DNA of 6,032 nucleotides from Pseudomonadota bacterium (GTDB lineage: Bacteria; Desulfobacterota; WTBG01; JAGOGO01), in contig JAGHDE010000180.1 in the NCBI GenBank assembly GCA_021160085.1, forward strand, positions 1 through 6,032. The letters are read 5' to 3'. The notes under the pieces are model-generated. The model did not search any database and was not told the DNA's origin. It worked only from the letters and a program-made list of their open reading frames with translations. A program made the position numbers and the translations under genes. Each line of letters opens with the position of its first letter. Position 1 is the stretch's first letter. This document shows positions 1 to 5,440 of the stretch, in pieces.

Positions 1-161
1 CTGATTCTCCGGAAACAATCCAAAAGCGGATCAACAGGTCCTGCGATGAAATCACTCAGGCAAAAAAATACAATTATATCATAACTAATAAAGTTTTTAA
101 TGAGGCGGTTCAGGTGCTTCAGTCCATCATTGTTGCCGAAAAACATCGGGGCGAGCGATAA
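1..161 (+). CDS. gmk: Guanylate kinase, C-terminal fragment (5' end outside window)
   Basis: This is the last 52 codons of an open frame running in from the left edge and ending at TAA 159-161; the first complete codon starts at base 3. The translation begins DSPETIQKRINRS and continues with AKKYNYIITNKVFNEAVQVL and SIIVAEKHRGER. This matches the C-terminal part of guanylate kinase: the E-x-I-x-x-R-(I/L) helix, the 'A..Y.Y.i.N' strand (usually YDYvivN) and the closing amphipathic helix before 'AE'. The enzyme phosphorylates GMP to GDP with ATP in the cytosol. The P-loop and GMP-binding region lie outside the window, so activity cannot be judged. The stop is 2 bases before the pyrF start, so the two are probably co-transcribed and perhaps translationally coupled. 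The family call rests on about 50 residues. Confidence 0.82.
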   Translation, partial: DSPETIQKRINRSCDEITQAKKYNYIITNKVFNEAVQVLQSIIVAEKHRGER

Positions 162-163
162 TT

Positions 164-901
164 ATGTTATCAAAGGAACTTGAATTTAAAAAGAAGCTTA
201 TTGTGGCTTTAGACCTGCATGATCTTTTAGAAGCTCAAATCCTGGTAAAACAACTGAAATCCTATGTAGGATTTTTCAAGGTGGGCCATCAACTTTTTAC
301 CCGCTATGGTCCCGCAGCAACAAAAATGATTCAGGATGAAGGGGGAGAAATATTCCTTGATTTAAAATATCATGACATTCCAAATACTGTTAAGTTAGCT
401 GTTAATGCTGCGGTTTCTTTAAAAGTAAACATGCTAAACTTTCATGCCCTGGGAGGAAGGGCCATGATGGTAGCGGCGGTTAAATCATCCCAGGCTGCTG
501 CCAAAGAACTGCATCTCTCACCTCCGGTCCTGCTGGCAGTAACAATCCTTACCAGTCTCGCCGACCCTGATTTAATTGAGCTTGGCATCTCATCTTCTGT
601 TTCGAAGGAGGTTCAGAGTTTAGCCCGGATGGCCTACGACGCCGGCGTCAATGGAGTGGTTGCTTCCCCGCAAGAGATTGCCATCATTCGGGAGGTCCTG
701 CCGGATAATTTTTTAATCGTTACTCCGGGGGTAAGATTAAAAGATTCGAAAGGTGATGATCAGAAACGATTTCTCACTCCTCGAGAGGCCTTGCAGGCGG
801 GAGCCGATTATATAGTGGTCGGACGGCCGATCGTAAAAGCCCCCGATCCTGTTCGGGCAGCTCATGAAATCTTACATGACATGTCGTTATCCTTAGCCTG
901 A
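164..901 (+). CDS. pyrF: Orotidine-5'-phosphate decarboxylase
   Basis: A 245-residue protein, normal for the short bacterial PyrF. It decarboxylates OMP to UMP, the last step of de novo pyrimidine synthesis, in the cytosol as a TIM-barrel dimer. The catalytic Asp-x-Lys-x-x-Asp is present as D66-L-K68-Y-H-D71 within FLDLKYHDIPNTV. Other family markers are VALD (14-17), the phosphate-contacting lysine in FFKVG (K39), TPGVR (187-191) and the C-terminal GADYIVVGRPI (213-223) that binds the substrate phosphate. ATG 164 is chosen because the N-terminus has the expected length before the first strand (LIVALD) and follows the gmk stop by 2 bases. There is no good Shine-Dalgarno, only a weak GGGG about 12 bases upstream, so translation may depend on coupling to gmk. 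The next gene, rlmB, starts 21 bases after the stop. Confidence 0.96.
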   Translation: MLSKELEFKKKLIVALDLHDLLEAQILVKQLKSYVGFFKVGHQLFTRYGPAATKMIQDEGGEIFLDLKYHDIPNTVKLAVNAAVSLKVNMLNFHALGGRAMMVAAVKSSQAAAKELHLSPPVLLAVTILTSLADPDLIELGISSSVSKEVQSLARMAYDAGVNGVVASPQEIAIIREVLPDNFLIVTPGVRLKDSKGDDQKRFLTPREALQAGADYIVVGRPIVKAPDPVRAAHEILHDMSLSLA

Positions 902-922
902 TCTTTTTCCCCGACATCACTG

Positions 923-1663
923 ATGGAAAAAATAATTTTTGGCATCCACCCGGTTCTTGAAGCCCTGAAAGCCCAACCCGCTCAGTTTATCCAGATTTTT
1001 TTGCCTCCAGGAACTCTTACCGAAAAAAGAAGGCAGATTTATTCCCTTGCCCAACAGAACAACATTAAGGTTCAGTTTGTTCCCCGCGATCGGTTTGATG
1101 CTTTGGTGGGCAAAGAAAATCACCAGGGAGTGGTGGGAATAATCTCTCCTTATGTTTACCAGCCGTTAGAGTCTCTTTTGAAAAAGTGGAGAACCTCCCG
1201 GGAAAAGGCCCTTTTTTTAATATTGGATGGCATAGAAGATCCTCGAAATTTCGGGGCAATCATTCGAACCGCCAACACTGCAGGCGCTCATGGTATTATT
1301 GTTCCCAAACATCGATCCGCCCCCTTAAACGAAGTTGTTGCCAAGACTGCCGCCGGAGCCCTGGCCCACACCCCAGTCTGCAGAGTTCAAAACCTTGCTT
1401 CGGTTATAAAAATTTTGAAAAAAGAAGGGGTTTGGATTGTGGGAACCGCCGAAGACGCCGAACAGTCGCTTTATTCTTTCGATTTTAAATTGGATTTGGC
1501 CGTTGTTATTGGAAGTGAGGGAAAAGGAATGCGTTCGCTCGTTAAAAAAGGGTGTGACTTTCTCGTTTCTATCCCGATTCGGGGAGAGATCGGCTCATTA
1601 AATGCTTCTGTGGCTGCTTCGGTGGTGCTTTATGAAATAATCCGCCAGCGCCACTACGGTTAA
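923..1663 (+). CDS. rlmB: 23S rRNA (guanosine-2'-O-)-methyltransferase, SpoU/TrmH family (RlmB-type)
   Basis: A 246-residue SPOUT methyltransferase. The N-terminal domain (about 1-75, starting IIFGIHPVLEAL and ending ENHQGVVG) is the L30e-like RNA-binding domain of RlmB/TrmH proteins. The catalytic domain has all three SpoU motifs: motif 1 LDGIEDPRNFGAIIRTA (101-117, with N109 and R115), motif 2 VIGSEGKGM (195-203) and motif 3 IPIRGEIGSLNASVA (217-231), which form the knotted S-adenosylmethionine site. RlmB methylates the 2'-O of G2251 in the 23S rRNA P-loop. The two-domain layout and length fit RlmB best. Close paralogues (TrmH-like or other 2'-O-methyltransferases) share these motifs, so the exact target nucleotide is inferred. 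ATG 923 gives the standard N-terminus, without a recognisable Shine-Dalgarno. The TAA at 1661-1663 overlaps the stop of the convergent aroK gene. Confidence 0.93.
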   Translation: MEKIIFGIHPVLEALKAQPAQFIQIFLPPGTLTEKRRQIYSLAQQNNIKVQFVPRDRFDALVGKENHQGVVGIISPYVYQPLESLLKKWRTSREKALFLILDGIEDPRNFGAIIRTANTAGAHGIIVPKHRSAPLNEVVAKTAAGALAHTPVCRVQNLASVIKILKKEGVWIVGTAEDAEQSLYSFDFKLDLAVVIGSEGKGMRSLVKKGCDFLVSIPIRGEIGSLNASVAASVVLYEIIRQRHYG

Positions 1664-2172
1664 ATTTTTCCCTCTAACCAGACAACTATCTTTTTGGTCA
1701 CTGTTTCAATCGCAAGATGACTGGTTTCAACTTCAAAATCAGCCGCCTTCTTATACGCAGGAATCCTTTCCTGGAGCACTTCTTCAATTTCTTCCAAAAA
1801 AGATCTGTTTCCAGTAAGAGAGGGCCGATCAACACTGTTTCTGATTCGGTTTGCTATCGTTTCCGAATCTGCTTTCAGCCAGATTATTATTCCGTTTTTA
1901 CGAAGAGTTTTAATATTTTTAGAACAAGCAACCACCCCGCCCCCCGTATCTATTACTGTTTGGTCCTTTTTGCTTACCCTCCTGACTATTTTCGACTCCA
2001 AGTCCCGAAAAAAATCCCAGCCCTTCGTTTCAACAATTTCCGGTATAGGCATACCGGCTTCGGCAACAATTTCTTCATCCAGGTCTGCTTTGGGCCAATT
2101 TAGCCAGGCTGATAATCTGTCGGCCACTGCCGACTTTCCGGTCCCTCGATATCCGATAAGAACTATATTCAT
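1660..2172 (-). CDS. aroK: Shikimate kinase
   Basis: A 170-residue P-loop kinase, typical AroK/AroL length. It phosphorylates shikimate at the 3-hydroxyl with ATP on the route to chorismate. Visible motifs are Walker A GYRGTGKS (7-14), the D-x-D pair DLDEEI (D30, D32) that binds Mg and shikimate, FFRDLE (54-59) with the substrate-binding arginine R56, TGGGVV (76-81), the lid RPSLTG (116-121, R116) and RIPAY (136-140). ATG 2172 is chosen because MNIVLIGYRG puts the P-loop at the usual distance. The frame stays open upstream to a TTG at 2217, but those 15 residues are encoded by an intergenic 8-bp repeat and are not family-like. No clear Shine-Dalgarno precedes either start. It lies downstream of aroE on the same strand after 126 bases, so co-transcription is likely. 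Its C-terminus overlaps rlmB by 4 bases, tail to tail. Confidence 0.95.
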   Translation of the reverse strand: MNIVLIGYRGTGKSAVADRLSAWLNWPKADLDEEIVAEAGMPIPEIVETKGWDFFRDLESKIVRRVSKKDQTVIDTGGGVVACSKNIKTLRKNGIIIWLKADSETIANRIRNSVDRPSLTGNRSFLEEIEEVLQERIPAYKKAADFEVETSHLAIETVTKKIVVWLEGKI

Positions 2173-2194
2173 AATAAAATCAGTTGAAGAAAAG

Positions 2195-2230
2195 GGTTCA
2201 AGGATTCCAGGAGTCAAGGGTTCAAGGGTT
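2195..2230. repeat. Phased degenerate 8-bp tandem repeat in the aroE-aroK gap
   Basis: Four consecutive 8-mers in perfect register: GGTTCAAG (2195-2202), GATTCCAG (2203-2210), GAGTCAAG (2211-2218) and GGTTCAAG (2219-2226), then a partial GGTT (2227-2230). The first and fourth units are identical and the middle two are diverged, so the pattern is G(G/A)(T/G)TC(A/C)AG. It lies 23 bases upstream of the chosen aroK start and artificially extends the aroK reading frame. I recall similar CAAGGGTTCAAGG-type spacer sequences in deltaproteobacterial genomes, but I could not check this. It could be a simple-sequence spacer, a slipped-strand array or a binding site. Confidence 0.7.
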
Positions 2231-2298
2231 TGTTTTATAAAGATTTTATCAGCGCTTTTAATATTTTTTCGATTTCGGTTTTGTCGCCTAAGAAAAAG

Positions 2299-3165
2299 TT
2301 AGCGTTCGGCCAAATGATCCAAAACTACCTTTCTCATGACCTCTTCCGGAGCCTTTTCCCCGGTCCAGTGCTCGAATTGAACCACCGCCTGATTTATAAA
2401 CATCTCCATCCCTGAAATCGTATCACAACCAATCCTTTCGGCTTCCTTGATAAGCCTCGTTTTTGGCGGGTTGTAAACAACATCAAAAACAAGTTGTTCT
2501 TTTCCAAGAAAGTCATCCGGTACCGGGCTTTTATCTGTATTGGGATACATGCCGATGGGAGTACAGTTAATTAAAATATCAAATTTCGGTATTTTACCCC
2601 AAAAAGCACCCCCTCCAATTACTTCTCCTTGAATAGTGGCTTCGGTTACCCCTCTTAAATCATTAACAAGACAATTAATTTCTTCTTTTATAATGCCCCC
2701 AATATGCAATTCCTTTAACTGGCTGCTCATTGCCAAGGCAAAGGAAATGGCCCGGGCAACCCCCCCCGCACCCAAAACAAAGATGCTTTTCCCATTAAGG
2801 TCGACCCTGTGATCCTGGAGGGCTTTTAGTGCCCCCATTCCGTCGCTGTTAAAACCTTTCAGCTTTCCATTCTGGTTCACTATTGTGTTGATAGAACCAA
2901 TCTTTCGCGCCACTGGGTCAAGGCTGTCCATATGCTCAACCGCTCTCACTTTATGCGGGATGGTGATGCTTGCCCCCTGAAAATTAAACGCTTTCATTCC
3001 TTTTATTGCATTTTCAAAATCTCTGTCTTTTACCTGAAAGGCAAGATAAACAAAATTAATTCCCAGCGCTCTAAAGCTGGCATTATGAATAAGCGGAGAT
3101 AATGAATGCCCTACCGGGTCCCCAATCAAAATACAAACCTTTGTTTTTGCATTAATTTGTTTCAT
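2299..3165 (-). CDS. aroE: Shikimate dehydrogenase
   Basis: A 288-residue protein, normal for AroE, which reduces 3-dehydroshikimate to shikimate, normally with NADPH. The N-terminal substrate domain has SLSPLIHN (21-28), the catalytic lysine in SITIPHK (K72), SINTIV (N93) and GFNSDGMG (104-111) with the catalytic aspartate D108. The Rossmann domain has GAGGVARA (132-139), NCTPIGMYPN (200-209) and VVYNPPKTRLIKEA (229-242). The closing SGMEMFINQAVVQFEHWTG supplies the conserved glutamine. The second Rossmann strand reads LHIGGIIKEEI, where most AroE proteins have an N-R-T motif that holds the NADP 2'-phosphate; cofactor preference may therefore differ. ATG 3165 (MKQINAKTKVCILIGDP) fits the usual N-terminus. 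An in-frame ATG at 3204 would add 13 residues (MQGSKGALKRQKI) that do not look family-like, but it cannot be excluded because neither start has a well-spaced Shine-Dalgarno. aroK follows on the same strand. Confidence 0.95.
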   Translation of the reverse strand: MKQINAKTKVCILIGDPVGHSLSPLIHNASFRALGINFVYLAFQVKDRDFENAIKGMKAFNFQGASITIPHKVRAVEHMDSLDPVARKIGSINTIVNQNGKLKGFNSDGMGALKALQDHRVDLNGKSIFVLGAGGVARAISFALAMSSQLKELHIGGIIKEEINCLVNDLRGVTEATIQGEVIGGGAFWGKIPKFDILINCTPIGMYPNTDKSPVPDDFLGKEQLVFDVVYNPPKTRLIKEAERIGCDTISGMEMFINQAVVQFEHWTGEKAPEEVMRKVVLDHLAER

Positions 3166-3204
3166 AATCTTTTGTCTTTTGAGGGCTCCTTTTGACCCTT
3201 GCAT

Positions 3205-3458
3205 AGTTTGTCGAAGTACAATGCTAAAAATTTAGCCTCAAACAGCATAAAAGTCAATCTATAACCCCGGCAAAGCTGATTAAATTTTACAAAAAACAAC
3301 AAAACAAGCATAGTTGCTTACCCGGTCAACGAGCAAACATCAGCCCCGATATGATTTTTCCTTTTTTAAAAAAGTCGTTTTTGACTGTTCAGGGGTTCTA
3401 AAAGCAGACCATCCGTGATATGTTTGTGCTCAAATCAAATCCAAAGAGATTAAATTTT
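3205..3458. other. Divergent intergenic region between aroE and the radical SAM gene
   Basis: A 254-base AT-rich stretch. Besides the aroE promoter it contains a perfect 14-base palindrome CTTTTTTAAAAAAG (3361-3374), immediately followed by a small AGTC...GACT inverted pair around GTTTTT (3373-3386). These could form an A/T-rich cruciform, but they lack the GC stem of a terminator. On the plus strand a TATGAT (3350-3355) resembles a -10 box, but no -35 sits at the right distance, so I do not call a promoter for the radical SAM gene. There is no RNA gene and no convincing small ORF; the in-frame ATG at 3420 is discussed with the gene. Confidence 0.5.
3229..3257 (-). promoter_or_regulatory. Putative sigma70-type promoter of aroE-aroK
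   Basis: On the minus strand, TTGACT (3257-3252, 5 of 6 to TTGACA) is followed after exactly 17 bases by TAAATT (3234-3229, 4 of 6 to TATAAT). Transcription would start near 3222, just upstream of the aroE start candidates at 3204 and 3165. This is the only well-spaced pair I found in the divergent gap. It is a motif match only; no start-site data support it. Confidence 0.5.
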
Positions 3459-4721
3459 ATGCTGATCGAAAATTTCATAACCTGCTTTGCGCGTAAAAAA
3501 AACTCCACCTATCTGCAATTTTCTCCCGCGACGTCTTTATCAATCCCGATTAGTAAAGAAGACCATGCGCCACTCCTTCTCTATCTGCATGTTCCTTTTT
3601 GCGAAGAGCTCTGTCCTTATTGCTCGTTTAATCGAGTGGTCTTTAAGGAAGCTCTGGCAAGGGAGTATTTTGCTGCTTTGCGTAAAGAGATTAACCTCTA
3701 CAAAAAACAAGGCTATAATTTTCAATCGCTCTACGTGGGGGGCGGAACCCCAACCATTTTAATCGATGAGCTTGGGCATACGCTAAAATTAATAAAAGAG
3801 CTCTATGGAGTCGCTGAAATTTCGGTTGAGACAAACCCAAACCATCTTAACGAAAAAAACATAAAAGTCTTAAAAAATGTCGGAGTTAATCGTCTTTCTG
3901 TTGGGGTGCAAAGCTTTGATGACGATCTCCTAAAGGCGATAGAACGATACCATAAATATGGAAGCGGCCAGGATATTGTTGCGCGGCTCCGCCATACTCA
4001 GGGAGTTTTTGACACCCTTAATGTGGACATGATCTTTAATTTTCCGATGCAGACAATAGCCATGTTAGAAAAAGATCTCTCCACCATTATAGAATTGGGC
4101 GTGGACCAGGCAACCTACTATCCCTTAATGGTGTCTGCCTCAACCCAAAATGCGATCAAAAAAAAGCTGGGTCAAGTTGATTACAAACAGGAAAAAACTT
4201 TTTATAAAAAAATTACTCAGATGCTCTCCCCTCATTATCAGGCCTCTACTGCCTGGTGTTTTTCCAAAAACAACACCATGATTGACGAGTATGTTGTAAA
4301 TTTTGAGGAATATGCCGGTCTGGGCAGTGGTTCTTTTGGATATTTAGATGGCTGTGTATATGCCAACACCTTTGACATCCAGGAGTATATTAACCGCCTG
4401 AACAATGGCATTCTGCCAATAGCCGCCAAAAAAGATTTCTCAATCAAAGAACGGGCGCGTTATGATTTTTTAATGAAGCTTTTCGGCTTGAAGCTTGATT
4501 TAAAACAACTCGGCAAAAAAACAAAAGGAAGCGTCTATTATTACTTGTGGCCCGAGATTCTCTTCTTCTTGATTGCGGGAGGGTTAAAGAAAAGGGGTAA
4601 AGAGCTTGTCCTTACCAAAAGGGGGCAATATTACTGGGTTGTCATGATGCGCGAATTTTTTATCGGGGTTAACAACTTTCGGGATTTTTGCCGGTTCAAT
4701 TTAAACCCCAAAAAAAATTGA
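3459..4721 (+). CDS. HemN/HemW-superfamily radical SAM protein (coproporphyrinogen III oxidase family)
   Basis: A 420-residue radical SAM protein. LYLHVPFCEELCPYCSF (41-57) carries the [4Fe-4S] ligands C48, C52 and C55 as C-x3-C-x2-C, in the form typical of HemN, HemW and HutW/ChuW. The core continues with YVGGGTPT (92-99, SAM binding), ETNPNH (124-129), RLSVGVQSFDD (145-155) and NVDMIFNFP (188-196). The C-terminal third (about 310-420) resembles the HemN C-terminal helical domain, with ARYDFLMKLFGL, a helix IAGGL and LTKRGQYYW. After the barrel it has GLGSGSFGYLDG where HemN/HemW have a G-x-G-x-x-A-type motif. Candidate roles are anaerobic coproporphyrinogen oxidation, haem chaperoning or haem breakdown; the sequence does not decide. 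ATG 3459 is preferred, with weak AAAGAG 10 bases upstream. An in-frame ATG at 3420 adds 13 residues but has no ribosome site. No haem genes adjoin it. Its TGA stop lies inside the tRNA promoter. Confidence 0.85.
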   Translation: MLIENFITCFARKKNSTYLQFSPATSLSIPISKEDHAPLLLYLHVPFCEELCPYCSFNRVVFKEALAREYFAALRKEINLYKKQGYNFQSLYVGGGTPTILIDELGHTLKLIKELYGVAEISVETNPNHLNEKNIKVLKNVGVNRLSVGVQSFDDDLLKAIERYHKYGSGQDIVARLRHTQGVFDTLNVDMIFNFPMQTIAMLEKDLSTIIELGVDQATYYPLMVSASTQNAIKKKLGQVDYKQEKTFYKKITQMLSPHYQASTAWCFSKNNTMIDEYVVNFEEYAGLGSGSFGYLDGCVYANTFDIQEYINRLNNGILPIAAKKDFSIKERARYDFLMKLFGLKLDLKQLGKKTKGSVYYYLWPEILFFLIAGGLKKRGKELVLTKRGQYYWVVMMREFFIGVNNFRDFCRFNLNPKKN

Positions 4722-4746
4722 CATCCAAAAAAGCATGTGATAAAAA
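4718..4746 (+). promoter_or_regulatory. Promoter of tRNA-Ala, overlapping the upstream stop codon
   Basis: A perfect -35 TTGACA (4718-4723), a 17-base spacer, and -10 TAAAAA (4741-4746, 4 of 6) preceded by TGA (4738-4740), which forms an extended TGn -10. Transcription would start near 4753, about 4 bases before the mature tRNA. The -35 box contains the TGA stop (4719-4721) of the radical SAM gene. This is among the best promoter matches in the window. Confidence 0.7.
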
Positions 4747-4756
4747 AATAATCTTT

Positions 4757-4829
4757 GGGGCTGTGGCTCAGCTGGGAGAGCACTTGACTGGCAGTCAAGG
4801 GGTCAGGGGTTCGATCCCCCTCAGCTCCA
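4757..4829 (+). tRNA. tRNA-Ala (anticodon GGC)
   Basis: A full cloverleaf can be folded by eye: acceptor stem GGGGCTG/CAGCTCC (4757-4763 with 4822-4828, one G-T pair), D stem GCTC/GAGC (4766-4769, 4778-4781), anticodon stem CTTGA/TCAAG (4783-4787, 4795-4799), loop CTGGCAG with anticodon GGC at 4790-4792, variable loop GGGTC, and T stem AGGGG/CCCCT with loop TTCGATC (4805-4821). The discriminator is A4829. GGC reads alanine codons GCC/GCU. The G3-T70 wobble in the acceptor stem is the classic alanyl-tRNA synthetase identity element and supports the assignment. The bases after the discriminator are CTA, not CCA, so the CCA tail is not encoded and must be added by nucleotidyltransferase. The tRNA has its own upstream promoter and a downstream terminator. 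Confidence 0.97.
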
Positions 4830-4840
4830 CTAATAAAATC

Positions 4841-4878
4841 AAAAGGTTACAGATTCAGGTCTGTGGCCTTTTTTGTTT
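4841..4878 (+). terminator. Intrinsic terminator after tRNA-Ala
   Basis: The arms 4841-4853 (AAAAGGTTACAGA) and 4860-4872 (TCTGTGGCCTTTT) pair over 13 positions, including two G-T wobbles, around the 6-base loop TTCAGG. The 3' side runs into a T tract (4869-4874, then TTT after a G). It begins 12 bases after the tRNA discriminator. Reading leftward, the hairpin is followed by CCTTTTGATTTTA, so it may also end the opposing thioesterase transcript. Confidence 0.85.
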
Positions 4879-4905
4879 CTGCTTACCATAGAACGATTTT
4901 TAAAA

Positions 4906-5364
4906 TCACAATAATTGACCGTATATAATAGCCTCATATTTATCTTGTTCCAGGATATAGTATGTGCCGGTGGCAGTAGTGCATATTTTCTTTTCATTGT
5001 TTACAAGTTCTGCTACCATTTTTATTTTTGCCCCCTCCTTAGAAAGCACATGACAGGTAACTTTTAATTTTTTCCCTACAACATATGCAGGTTTTGCGAA
5101 TTTGATATTCAACCCAGAGGTAACAGCCATTTTTTTTGTGAAAACATAACATGTCCATCCCATTATTTCGTCAAGAAGGCCCATTTGAATTCCACCATGA
5201 AGTATTTTGCCTTGGCCAATAAAATATTGAGCTGGTAAATACTCTGTATATACCTCCTGTTTTGTTTCATCCCAATAGAATTTCAATTTCAATCCTTCTG
5301 AGTTGTCACTTCCACAGAAAAAACAATTGTTATCAGGGTAGGGATTAGCTATTTCTACTTTCAT
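4906..5364 (-). CDS. Hotdog-fold (PaaI/4HBT-like) thioesterase family protein
   Basis: A 152-residue protein of the hotdog thioesterase superfamily, whose members usually hydrolyse acyl-CoA thioesters in the cytosol as multimers. The N-terminus NCFFCGSDNSEGLKLKFY (13-30) is the 'CF.CG..N..GL.L.F' signature of PaaI-like proteins, with a C14-x-x-C17 pair. The core helix carries LHGGIQMGLLDEIMGW (55-70) with the HGG turn (56-58) and acidic D65/E66 in the catalytic region. VTSGLNIKFAKPAYVVGKKL (81-100) is the usual following strand. ATG 5364 is chosen because AAGGAG lies 6 bases upstream; the frame is open to a GTG at 5421 but that extension crosses the ribosome site and a repeat. It follows a restriction-modification gene on the same strand after 76 bases. 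The substrate is unknown and the protein may simply be a passenger. Confidence 0.85.
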   Translation of the reverse strand: MKVEIANPYPDNNCFFCGSDNSEGLKLKFYWDETKQEVYTEYLPAQYFIGQGKILHGGIQMGLLDEIMGWTCYVFTKKMAVTSGLNIKFAKPAYVVGKKLKVTCHVLSKEGAKIKMVAELVNNEKKICTTATGTYYILEQDKYEAIIYGQLL

Positions 5365-5370
5365 TAACTG

Positions 5371-5376
5371 CTCCTT
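5371..5376 (-). promoter_or_regulatory. Shine-Dalgarno site of the thioesterase gene
   Basis: On the minus strand AAGGAG is followed by the 6-base spacer CAGTTA and then ATG (5364-5362). It is the clearest ribosome-binding site in the window and fixes the start of the thioesterase at 5364 rather than at the in-frame GTG 5421. Confidence 0.8.
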
Positions 5377-5407
5377 GCTTTCGTTCTTTAAAAATTTGCC
5401 CATTTTT

Positions 5408-5429
5408 ACGGATAGCGCCACGGATGGCG
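5408..5429. repeat. Short tandem repeat with embedded hairpin between thioesterase and restriction-modification genes
   Basis: Two 10-mers, ACGGATAGCG (5408-5417) and ACGGATGGCG (5420-5429), identical at 9 of 10 positions and separated by CC. Their junction also forms a small hairpin: CGCCA (5416-5420), loop CGGA, TGGCG (5425-5429). There is no T tract on either side, so it is not a standard terminator. It lies in the 76-base gap after the restriction-modification stop. Confidence 0.55.
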
Positions 5430-5440
5430 GCGAAAGCGTA

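Noticed and set aside
917..1259. Minus-strand ORFs opposite rlmB
   Set aside because: They lie within the well-supported rlmB gene, have no recognisable motifs and are explained as antisense shadows.
2173..2217. TTG start for aroK at 2217
   Set aside because: The added residues are encoded by the 8-bp repeat and are not part of shikimate kinase; ATG 2172 gives the standard N-terminus.
2195..2230. Short regular repeats as a CRISPR array
   Set aside because: The units are 8 bp with no spacers, far too short for CRISPR repeats, and no cas genes are present.
3350..3355. TATGAT as the -10 box of a radical SAM promoter
   Set aside because: No acceptable -35 hexamer lies 16-18 bases upstream; the TTGACT at 3381-3386 likewise has no -10 at the right distance.
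3361..3374. CTTTTTTAAAAAAG palindrome as a terminator
   Set aside because: The stem is nearly all A/T with no loop and no genes converge here, so it is probably only a local A/T palindrome.
3420..3458. ATG at 3420 as the start of the radical SAM gene
   Set aside because: It has no ribosome site, while ATG 3459 has a weak purine-rich site; the extra 13 residues look like non-coding sequence. Kept as an alternative.
4688..4891. Plus-strand ORF of 67 codons running through the tRNA
   Set aside because: Most of it is the tRNA-Ala and its terminator read as protein; the start lies inside the radical SAM gene in another frame.
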